Source of the DNA: Atopobium sp. ICM42b | GTDB taxonomy: Bacteria; Actinomycetota; Coriobacteriia; Coriobacteriales; Atopobiaceae | NCBI GenBank assembly: GCA_000564995.1 | Contig: JDFH01000006.1 | Span: 1-64,000 of the forward strand | DNA length: 64,000 bases | Reading direction: 5' to 3' | Part shown: piece by piece, positions 16,436-23,528 of the stretch | How positions within the stretch are numbered: position 1 is the stretch's first letter | Layout of the letters: each line of letters begins with the position of its first letter | Made by a program: the position numbers and the translations under genes | Notes under the pieces: generated by a model | What the model was told of the DNA's origin: nothing | What the model saw: the letters and a program-made list of their open reading frames with translations, nothing else | Database searches by the model: none

Positions 16436-17326
16436 CTATGCTTCATCTTTGAGATGAGTCGCCATCAGTTGGATTGCTTCTCTGTAGCTGTCAATTCCTT
16501 TACCAGCAACTGTAGCAAAGCATGCGTCCTTTATATAAGAAATGTGCCTAAAGTCTTCTCTGGTAGAGATGTCAGTAAGATGTACCTCAATCATGGGAAT
16601 TTGCACCGCTAGTGCCGCGTCGAGCAGGGCAACTGAGGTGTGCGTATAGGCGGCAGGATTGATAATAATGCCATCGTAGCTGCCCAGGGCGTCCTGGATT
16701 GCATCAACTAGATCACCCTCATGGTTTGATTGATAACACACACAATCAGAGAAACCTTGAGAGAGGGCTTCTTCCTTACAAGTCTCTATGAGGGTTCTGT
16801 AGTCAGCTTTTCCATAAACCTCTGGCTCACGAATGCCCAGCATGTTGATGTTTGGGCCGTTAATTATGAGTAGGCGAGGAGCGTCGAGGTCATCCTCATA
16901 GTTGTCTTCAAAGTCGTCTGCGTCTAAGTCAGAGGCAAGGCTGTCAAAGTCTTCTTCGTCTTGATCAAGGGTATTTTTTTGAGCAAGCAAAGAGATGAGC
17001 TCATCTACCTCTTCGTTGTGTTGAGTGGGAAGATCTGCTCGCTTCTCATCTAACGAACAAAAAGTCTTTTCTGGCTCACCAAGGACTTGGTCAAGAGAGT
17101 TATTAACCTGGCTCACAAGATTAGGACCAAAGACTACCTCAAGTCCGTTGGCACCCTTTCCAACAATACCAAGAACACCAGTGGCTGTGGCCAGCTGTTC
17201 ATGGTCTATAAGCGTCATATCATTGATGGAAAGGCGAAGTCGTGTCATGCACACTTCGTTGTGAGTTAAGTTTTTTGAGCCGCCTATTGCATTTAGGATC
17301 TCGTGAGCAATAGCATTGCCGTCCAT
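16436..17326 (-). CDS. aroQ: PTS EIIB domain fused to type II 3-dehydroquinate dehydratase
   Basis: 296 residues from the ATG at 17326 (GGGGAG 7 bases upstream). Residues 1-88 match a glucose-type PTS EIIB domain: IAHEILNAIGGSKNLTHNEVCMTRLRL, with Cys26 in the phosphocysteine position, then GVLGIVGKGANGLEVVFG. A very acidic linker spans about 93-149. Residues 150-296 are a complete type II dehydroquinase: NGPNINMLG, REPEVYG with catalytic Tyr171, SNHEGDLVD, INPAAYTHTSVALLDA and EVHLTDIS. The enzyme converts 3-dehydroquinate to 3-dehydroshikimate. The fusion is unexpected; phosphotransfer-linked control is my inference. Confidence 0.9.
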   Translation of the reverse strand: MDGNAIAHEILNAIGGSKNLTHNEVCMTRLRLSINDMTLIDHEQLATATGVLGIVGKGANGLEVVFGPNLVSQVNNSLDQVLGEPEKTFCSLDEKRADLPTQHNEEVDELISLLAQKNTLDQDEEDFDSLASDLDADDFEDNYEDDLDAPRLLIINGPNINMLGIREPEVYGKADYRTLIETCKEEALSQGFSDCVCYQSNHEGDLVDAIQDALGSYDGIIINPAAYTHTSVALLDAALAVQIPMIEVHLTDISTREDFRHISYIKDACFATVAGKGIDSYREAIQLMATHLKDEA

Positions 17327-17477
17327 TGGATATCTCCCCAAGTATAACCACATATCAAACACTTAACCGTTTGACTTGGTCTAGCATTCTCGTAGTCTTA
17401 TGAATACATACCTACGAAGCATAAGTATAGGGTCTTTAACGTGCCAAAATTCAAAATCTACGAACCATCCGGTGAAC

Positions 17478-17521
17478 GGTTAAAAAATAACTGCGAACGC
17501 TTACTGTTATGCTTAAAGCGT
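17478..17521 (-). terminator. Possible terminator after aroE-aroK
   Basis: ACGCTT (17497-17502) and AAGCGT (17516-17521) form a short stem overlapping the aroE-aroK stop. On the minus strand, TTATTTTTTAAC follows about 10 bases later. Weak; if active, the EIIB-AroQ gene would need its own promoter in 17327-17477. Confidence 0.4.
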
Positions 17522-18817
17522 GTCGAGAAGACCCTTGGCATCTGCGTCTGGACTACCGAGACAAAAAAAGGTTACGTCAGCCCATGCTTCATAGAGCGGA
17601 ATACGTACTGCGGCAAGATTCTGAACACCCATACGTTCTGAAAGAGGTCTGCCGACAATAGCTAGGTCTTCAAGAGGGCGCGTAAGGTAGACAAGCTTGC
17701 CGTTTTGACGGAGGAGCTGGTAGTTTGAAGGTGTAACAACTACGCCACCTCCACAAGAGATCACCGCACCACTCGTGCTAGAAATCTCTTGAATTACCTC
17801 ATGCTCTAGACGCCTAAAAGCCGCTTCACCGTGTGTTTGTAGGTAGGTTGCCGCCTCGCAGTGAGCTTTCTGCTTGATGAGAAAATCAGTGTCTATCCAG
17901 GGACGATTGAGGAGTTTTGCTAGGGCTTCTCCCGTAGAAGTCTTTCCAACTCCCGGCATACCAATAAGCACGATGTTTTCTTTTGAAGCATGGAGCTCAC
18001 GCGAGATGCTTTCTATCTGAGAGTCTGATACATCTTGTCCCAAAAAGAGTGAGCTAGCCCTAGCTGCTTGAGCTACCAGCATTTTTAAACCATTTGCATT
18101 GAGTATTCCAAGACTTTCTGCATCTAAAAGTAGCTGAGAGCGCAGCGGATTATAAATAAGATCAATCACGCATTGGAGGGAAGAAAAAGCAGCAAGCTCC
18201 TCTTTTGAAAGAGGAGAAACACCAGCATGTGGGAACATTCCTACTGGCGTTGCATTGACAAGAAGATTAGCGTCATAGTGGAGTTTAAGCTGGTCATAGG
18301 TAATTGCGCAGTCTACATATGAAGAACTTTCGTGAGGGTTCCTGGAGACTCCCACAACATATGCACCGCCTTTTTTGAGCGCATAGCAAATTGCCTGACC
18401 AGCACCACCAAAGGCTCCTAAGACCATTACTTTCTTTTGGCTCAAGTTGACCTTGAGGCTTTTTACCAGATACTCAAAGCCATACACATCGGTGTTGTCT
18501 GCTGCTATAAAACCATTTGCATCTTTTACCAGGGTATTTGCCGCTCCTATAGCTTGTGCATCCTCAGAAGCTGAGTCCGCAAGAGCGCAGGCATCCTTTT
18601 TGTAAGGGATAGTAACGTTCAAGCCCTGCCAAGGTTGGTCTTTGAGAAAACCCTTTAGCTCAGAAGCAGAAAGCTCATGAAGCTGGTAGGGAAATGACCC
18701 CAACTTTTCATGAATTGCTGCCGACCAACTATGAGAGAGTTTCTCACCAATAAGGCCGTAAGGAGCAAGAGGGGCTGTAAGGTTACTTGAACCTTGTTGT
18801 ACAGTTTTAGAACTCAC
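17513..18817 (-). CDS. aroEK: Fused shikimate dehydrogenase-shikimate kinase
   Basis: Bifunctional 434-residue enzyme for two consecutive steps: 3-dehydroshikimate to shikimate, then shikimate 3-phosphate. Residues about 17-275 are AroE: GLIGEKLSHSWSAAIH, NVTIPYKKDA with catalytic Lys73, DNTDVYGF with Asp110, and the NADP-binding VLGAFGGAGQAI. Residues about 280-434 are AroK: Walker A GMPGVGKTS (286-294), DTDFLI, SCGGGVVV and the lid LVYLTRP. GTG start inside the end of the chorismate mutase gene with AGGAG 7 bases upstream, so the two are translationally coupled. Confidence 0.95.
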   Translation of the reverse strand: MSSKTVQQGSSNLTAPLAPYGLIGEKLSHSWSAAIHEKLGSFPYQLHELSASELKGFLKDQPWQGLNVTIPYKKDACALADSASEDAQAIGAANTLVKDANGFIAADNTDVYGFEYLVKSLKVNLSQKKVMVLGAFGGAGQAICYALKKGGAYVVGVSRNPHESSSYVDCAITYDQLKLHYDANLLVNATPVGMFPHAGVSPLSKEELAAFSSLQCVIDLIYNPLRSQLLLDAESLGILNANGLKMLVAQAARASSLFLGQDVSDSQIESISRELHASKENIVLIGMPGVGKTSTGEALAKLLNRPWIDTDFLIKQKAHCEAATYLQTHGEAAFRRLEHEVIQEISSTSGAVISCGGGVVVTPSNYQLLRQNGKLVYLTRPLEDLAIVGRPLSERMGVQNLAAVRIPLYEAWADVTFFCLGSPDADAKGLLDTL

Positions 18818-19079
18818 GAGATGTCTCCTGAACTGCCTTTGCAGCGTTCATCAAAACCTCAAGCAACTCTAAAGCATACGGTTCAAGTTCATTAGAAACA
18901 GTTGCTTTAACCTGGTCTCTTTTGGCATTTTCTCTTGAGGAATCAAGAACAGCGAGGTCCTGCCCCTTTTTGTAAGCACCAATTTGTTTGGCAACCGCAA
19001 TCCTCTGCTCAAAGAGGTCAAAGATTTGCGCATCAATTGAATCGATTTCCTGGCGAAGCGTTTCTAGCTGATTAGGCAT
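18807..19079 (-). CDS. Chorismate mutase (AroQ-class, all-helical)
   Basis: A 90-residue single-domain chorismate mutase converting chorismate to prephenate, the branch to Phe and Tyr. The pattern LETLRQEIDSIDAQIFDLFEQRIAVAKQIGAYKK is typical: Arg9 and Arg26, and a Lys near 37 correspond to catalytic positions. It overlaps aroC upstream by 8 bases and aroE-aroK downstream by 11 bases, showing a tight operon. No prephenate dehydratase or dehydrogenase domain is attached. Confidence 0.9.
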   Translation of the reverse strand: MPNQLETLRQEIDSIDAQIFDLFEQRIAVAKQIGAYKKGQDLAVLDSSRENAKRDQVKATVSNELEPYALELLEVLMNAAKAVQETSREF

Positions 19080-20214
19080 TGTGATATCCGTTCTGCTCAG
19101 AGGGCCAGGAATATAAGGTGTCGAGAAGAGCTAGTGCAAAAGTGCTTTCAACGCAGGGTACAGCGCGTAAAACTGCATTTACATCATGTCTGCCTTGAAC
19201 TACAAGCTGCTCTGGTTCCATAGTCTGAAGATTAACCGAATGTTGAGGAAGCCCAATGCTCGAGATAGGTTTTAACGCGCACCTAAACCAGATGGGAGCA
19301 CCTGTTGAAATGCCGCCCAGAATACCTCCAGCATGATTGGTGGTTGGCACAACGGAGCCGTTACGTACTTCGTAAGCATCATTATTCTCAGAGCCAAGTA
19401 AATTGGCAACATCCATGCCGCTGCCAAATTCTATGGCTTTAACAGCGGGAACACCAAAGACTGCAGCAGCGATGGTATTTTCGAGCCCATGGAAATGAGG
19501 GCACCCAATACCTGCAGGAACACCCGTTGCCGCACATTCTATGATGCCGCCAACAGTATTTTTCTCTGAGCGCAGCTGCGTAAGGAGTGCACTGGTTTTC
19601 TCGCCAGCTTGAGCATCAAGGAAAGGAAGCGCTTGAGGATCAGCTTGGAGCAGCTGATCCATTTGGTAAGCAAGTAGCTTGCTGGCCTCAAGTGAGTTGT
19701 TTACGAGCTCAAGGGGAGTATCGCTGACGTCCTTTATTTTGAGAACGTGAGCTGCAATAGTTATGCCCTGAGCTCGCAAAATCTGGAGCGCTATTCCTCC
19801 CGCAATGCAGAGAGGGGCGGTGAGGCGGGCGGAAAAATGTCCTCCACCCGTTTGCTTGTACGAGTCTCCCCATTTTGCCCAGGCAGCAAAATCGGCATGT
19901 CCTGGTCGTGGGACAAGCTTTGTAGCTGCGTAATCTTGTGGACGAACGTTTGTGTTAGGTAGCTCCGCCGTGAGCGGGGAGCCATCTAGAATGCCTTCTG
20001 CTGAAATTCCTGAGACAAACAGTGGATCATCAGTCTCTTTACGCGGAGTATCCCACGGATGCGATGGAGATCTTCTTTGAAGGAATGTCTTGAGAGCTGC
20101 TAAGTCAATGCTAAAACCAGCAGGTAAACCTTCAATGGTGCAGCCGATTTTTGGAGCATGAGACTCGCCAAAAATAGATACTTTTACTGTTGTCCCAAAA
20201 GTTGAGGTCATCAT
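19072..20214 (-). CDS. aroC: Chorismate synthase
   Basis: FMN-dependent 1,4-elimination of phosphate from EPSP to give chorismate. 380 residues, starting TSTFGTTVKVSIFGESHAPKIGC, the family's flavin/EPSP site with GESH. Further signatures are GHADFAAWAKWG and GGHFSARLTAP; the standard motif RPGHAD is present (LVPRPGHADF). Its ATG follows the aroA stop directly (TAAATG). Confidence 0.95.
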   Translation of the reverse strand: MMTSTFGTTVKVSIFGESHAPKIGCTIEGLPAGFSIDLAALKTFLQRRSPSHPWDTPRKETDDPLFVSGISAEGILDGSPLTAELPNTNVRPQDYAATKLVPRPGHADFAAWAKWGDSYKQTGGGHFSARLTAPLCIAGGIALQILRAQGITIAAHVLKIKDVSDTPLELVNNSLEASKLLAYQMDQLLQADPQALPFLDAQAGEKTSALLTQLRSEKNTVGGIIECAATGVPAGIGCPHFHGLENTIAAAVFGVPAVKAIEFGSGMDVANLLGSENNDAYEVRNGSVVPTTNHAGGILGGISTGAPIWFRCALKPISSIGLPQHSVNLQTMEPEQLVVQGRHDVNAVLRAVPCVESTFALALLDTLYSWPSEQNGYHNA

Positions 20215-21495
20215 TTATGACTCCATACTGTGACAGACGCCACCAAGCTGCTTGAAGTGCTCAAAGAAGAGCGGATACGACTTATTGATTGCCTCGGCAT
20301 GGGTGATGACAACAGGACCTGTTGCATACGAAGCCAAAATAGTTGCCATCATCACCATGCGATGATCATTGCATGAGTCCACAATGCAGCTGATGGGCTG
20401 TTTTCCTCCTGTGATACCAAGTTCTGTCTGATCTTCAGAGAGTTCAACGGTCACACCAAATGCCTTAAGTACGTTGCAGATACTTTGAACGCGGTCGGAC
20501 TCTTTAAGACGAAGGCGCTGAATATTGGTAAGCCTACTTGTTCCAGGGATAAACGCAGCTAATGCAGCAAGTACCGGGGCAAGATCACACACCTCGGAGA
20601 CAGAAATGGTAAACGGCCGCAGGTGATCCATCATACAAGCTGCACCCTTTTGCTGGCGAGAAACACGTGCGCCCACAAGCGATAACGCGGCCAAGATAGC
20701 TCTGTCTCCCTGGATACTTTGCATGGAGAGTCCTGTGACCTCTACGCCTTGTCCAATTGCTCCCGCAGCAAGCCATGGTGCAGCGTTTGACCAATCTCCT
20801 TCGATTGAATAAACGCCTGGACAAACGTAGTGTTGAGGTTCAATGGTATAGGTGGCATTCTTTGCATCAAATACAGTAGTAACGCCAAAGTCTTTCAATA
20901 CGTGCTCTGTGATAGCCAGATAGTCTTTTGACTGGATGGACCCTGTAATCTGTAGTGTTGAAGATACGTTTAACAAAGGTAATGACAGCAAAAGTCCAGA
21001 AATAAATTGAGATGAAATATCTCCTGGTAGCTCAAATAAACCGCCAATAAGTTTGCCTGAAACCTCAAGGATCTTCTCGTCTTGCCAGCTAAAAGACATA
21101 CCATGGGCAGAGAGTTCTGAGACAAGCGGCTCTAGGGGTCGAGAAAAGAGTCTTCCTTCTGCAGAAATTGTGGCGTTTACGTTTAGCACGCCTAGAAGGG
21201 GGAGTAAAAACCTGAGCGTGGTGCCAGATTCTTTGCAGTTAAGCTGCACGTTTTGAGGGCGGTTTTGCTCTTTTACAGGGACAACTCTAAATCCCTGTTT
21301 AGTTCTAGCGATAGTGGTGCCTAAAGCTTTAAGACAATCAACAGTTACTTGAATGTCCTCTGATGTGTAAGGACAGGTAATGTTGGTGGTGCCGTTTGCA
21401 AATGAAGCGCAGATGAGCGCGCGATGAGCGCATGATTTTGACGGGATGGCTTCTACCGTTCCAAACAAATCATGAGGAGTTATTGAAACATCCAT
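20215..21495 (-). CDS. aroA: 5-enolpyruvylshikimate-3-phosphate synthase
   Basis: Transfers enolpyruvate from PEP to shikimate 3-phosphate. 426 residues. Active-site blocks are IPSKSCAHRALICA near the N-terminus, KESGTTLRFLLPLLG near 85-100, GDISSQFISGLLLSLPLL near 160, and LRLKESDRVQSI and DHRMVM in the C-terminal domain. It is the first gene of the leftward aro operon and is divergent from the KDPG aldolase. GGAG lies about 10 bases before the ATG. Confidence 0.95.
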   Translation of the reverse strand: MDVSITPHDLFGTVEAIPSKSCAHRALICASFANGTTNITCPYTSEDIQVTVDCLKALGTTIARTKQGFRVVPVKEQNRPQNVQLNCKESGTTLRFLLPLLGVLNVNATISAEGRLFSRPLEPLVSELSAHGMSFSWQDEKILEVSGKLIGGLFELPGDISSQFISGLLLSLPLLNVSSTLQITGSIQSKDYLAITEHVLKDFGVTTVFDAKNATYTIEPQHYVCPGVYSIEGDWSNAAPWLAAGAIGQGVEVTGLSMQSIQGDRAILAALSLVGARVSRQQKGAACMMDHLRPFTISVSEVCDLAPVLAALAAFIPGTSRLTNIQRLRLKESDRVQSICNVLKAFGVTVELSEDQTELGITGGKQPISCIVDSCNDHRMVMMATILASYATGPVVITHAEAINKSYPLFFEHFKQLGGVCHSMES

Positions 21496-21597
21496 TTTTC
21501 ACACGCTCCATAACTAATTGCTTGATGTAAGAATACCGCAGTTGAGTGTCAGAGAAGGATATGGTTAAAATTGTTTGAAGATTAAAGGAGGAAGCAA

Positions 21598-22224
21598 GTG
21601 AATAAGCCTTTTAGTGCCGTAACTCAGGTTTTACGTGGTTATACGTACAATCAGGTTAAAGCTGTAGTTGAGGTTCTTGTTGATTCTCCTGTACATAACG
21701 TTGAAGTAACCATGAACACTCCAGAAGCTGCCTCGTTAATTCAGAAGCTGTCCAGTGAATATGGTTCTGATATCAATATCGGCGCTGGTACCGTGCTTAC
21801 TCTTGAAGATCTTCAGACGGCTCATAAAGCTGGCGCTACGTTTGTTTTAGCACCAACGCTGCTCTCTGAAGAGATGTTTGACTACTGCAAAGAGCATGAG
21901 ATTTTAAGTGTTCCGGGAGCGTTTTCGCCAACAGAGATTGCACATGCATTTGCTCTTGGTGCAGATATTGTCAAAGTATTTCCCGCAAATGAGGTCAGTT
22001 ATGGATACGCCAAAAAGGTATGCGAACCTTTAGGAAACTTACCGCTTATGGCGGTTGGTGGCGTTACAACAGATACTATTGCCGAAGTATTTGCTGGTGG
22101 TTATGCCTATGTAGGAACTGCTAACGGCATCTTCAACAAAAACGATATCCTAGCTGAAGACAAGACTGCCTTAAACGAGTCAGTACGTAAGCTTGCAGAA
22201 GAGCTAGAGCGTCAAGGACGTTAG
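21598..22224 (+). CDS. eda: KDPG/KHG aldolase family protein
   Basis: Class I (Schiff-base) aldolase cleaving 2-keto-3-deoxy-6-phosphogluconate to pyruvate and glyceraldehyde-3-phosphate, or a related keto acid. 208 residues from a GTG start with AGGAGGAA upstream. Catalytic Glu is in NVEVTMNTPEA and the Schiff-base Lys in DIVKVFPANEV; IGAGTVLT and MAVGGVTTD bind phosphate. No Entner-Doudoroff dehydratase is nearby, so its pathway is unclear. Its stop overlaps the aroB stop tail-to-tail by 4 bases. Confidence 0.9.
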   Translation: MNKPFSAVTQVLRGYTYNQVKAVVEVLVDSPVHNVEVTMNTPEAASLIQKLSSEYGSDINIGAGTVLTLEDLQTAHKAGATFVLAPTLLSEEMFDYCKEHEILSVPGAFSPTEIAHAFALGADIVKVFPANEVSYGYAKKVCEPLGNLPLMAVGGVTTDTIAEVFAGGYAYVGTANGIFNKNDILAEDKTALNESVRKLAEELERQGR

Positions 22225-23300
22225 TCTTTATTTGCCAACTCAATAAGCTGTTTAAGTTCTGTAAATGATTTGTGCTCAATGCGAACATCACCAATGCCAT
22301 AGATAAGCGCCATATCAATTGAATCTGCGTGGCTTTTCTTGTCATGAAGTGCTGCGCTGTAAAGTTCTTCCACAGTAAATGAAGTGCTGGTAGGAAGATT
22401 ATATGACTGCGTAAGTGTAATGATGTTCTCTGCGTCTTCAACAGTACAAAGACCAAGCTTGGAACAGGCTTTTGCCAACATGGAAGTTCCAGCAGCCACA
22501 CAGGAGCCGTGTCCAAGTTCAAAGTTGCTGAGCGTCTCAATAGCATGGCCAAGTGTATGGCCCAGATTGAGCAATTTTCTTGACCCTGCTTCTTTGAAGT
22601 CTGCTTCAACGATTGATTTTTTTATTTCGATACACGCTTGAATGAGTTCTTGCCTATGCGTCACGTCGATGACCTGCATGGGGTTTCTCGCCAAAGAGAT
22701 TTTATTGAAGAGATCCTGCCCGGAAAGTACACCGTATTTAATAAGTTCTCCGCAGCTATCTTGCAAGAGGGGAGTCGGAATTGAGTTTAGCAGCTCAAGG
22801 TCAACAATAACCGCCCTGGGGTTATAGAAGGCTCCAACCAGATTTTTTCCAAACGGTAGGTCAATGGCAGTTTTTCCACCAATTGAGGAGTCAATCATTG
22901 CCAAAAGTGAGGTGGGAACGTGGATGAGTGCGCAGCCGCGCATGTAGGTAGCTGCAACAAATCCCGCAAGATCGCCAATAACACCTCCGCCAAACGCCAC
23001 GACAATGTCTTCTCGCGTAAAACGGTTTTCTGCAAGGATGCTTACCAGCTTTTGATACGACTCAAATGATTTTGCGTGCTCACCTGTGGGAACCGTAGCA
23101 GTTGTGACAGAATAGCCGGCTGACTCTAACGAGGCGAGAAGTTCTGCGCCAAAGAGCTTGTTCAAATCTGGATGAGTGACTACAAGAATCTTTGACCCTG
23201 AGGTGCAGGAATGAATGAGCTTACCAGCCTGCGTAAGCAGGTGATGCCCTACATGAATTTGATATGAGTCGGATGTTAGGTCAACAGAAATAGTATTCAT
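22221..23300 (-). CDS. aroB: 3-dehydroquinate synthase
   Basis: NAD- and metal-dependent conversion of DAHP to 3-dehydroquinate, the second shikimate step. 359 residues. It has the NAD-binding VPTGEHAKSFES, GGGVIGDLAGFVAATYMRG, and metal ligands in CGELIKYG, NLGHTLGHAIE and KKSHADS. SD GAGGAG. It stands apart from the main aro operon, separated by the oppositely oriented eda. With the fused and single aro genes here, the window supplies every step from DAHP to chorismate but no DAHP synthase. Confidence 0.95.
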   Translation of the reverse strand: MNTISVDLTSDSYQIHVGHHLLTQAGKLIHSCTSGSKILVVTHPDLNKLFGAELLASLESAGYSVTTATVPTGEHAKSFESYQKLVSILAENRFTREDIVVAFGGGVIGDLAGFVAATYMRGCALIHVPTSLLAMIDSSIGGKTAIDLPFGKNLVGAFYNPRAVIVDLELLNSIPTPLLQDSCGELIKYGVLSGQDLFNKISLARNPMQVIDVTHRQELIQACIEIKKSIVEADFKEAGSRKLLNLGHTLGHAIETLSNFELGHGSCVAAGTSMLAKACSKLGLCTVEDAENIITLTQSYNLPTSTSFTVEELYSAALHDKKSHADSIDMALIYGIGDVRIEHKSFTELKQLIELANKD

Positions 23301-23411
23301 GAACTCCTCATTTGCTGGTTGAATTCATTTTAGCATGGGAAAATACCAGAAGAAAATTACGCAAACCGTTACAAAAGGCAGTAAGTAGGCTGGGGTATAC
23401 TTATGCACCAT

Positions 23412-23488
23412 GACTCCGTAGCTCAGTGGATTAGAGCGTTTGCCTCCGGAGCAAAAGGTCGTGGGTTCGAAACCCACCGGGGTCACCA
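23412..23488 (+). tRNA. tRNA-Arg (anticodon CCG)
   Basis: A cloverleaf folds completely. The acceptor GACTCCG pairs with CGGGGTC (one G-T pair), with a D-arm GCTC/GAGC, a 5-bp anticodon stem TTTGC/GCAAA around the loop CTCCGGA (anticodon CCG), and a T-arm GTGGG-TTCGAAA-CCCAC. Discriminator A at 23485, then an encoded CCA at 23486-23488. Nothing like an integrase lies beside it. Confidence 0.95.
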
Positions 23489-23528
23489 CGTGCAAAAAAC
23501 CGGCCATCACTGACTGGAGATTGTTTAT

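Noticed and set aside
17441..17641. 66-codon rightward frame at the end of aroE-aroK
   Set aside because: It lacks an SD and mostly overlaps the convincing leftward kinase domain.
23412..23528. Possible mobile-element attachment site at tRNA-Arg
   Set aside because: No integrase, no repeated tRNA 3' end and only core genes follow.
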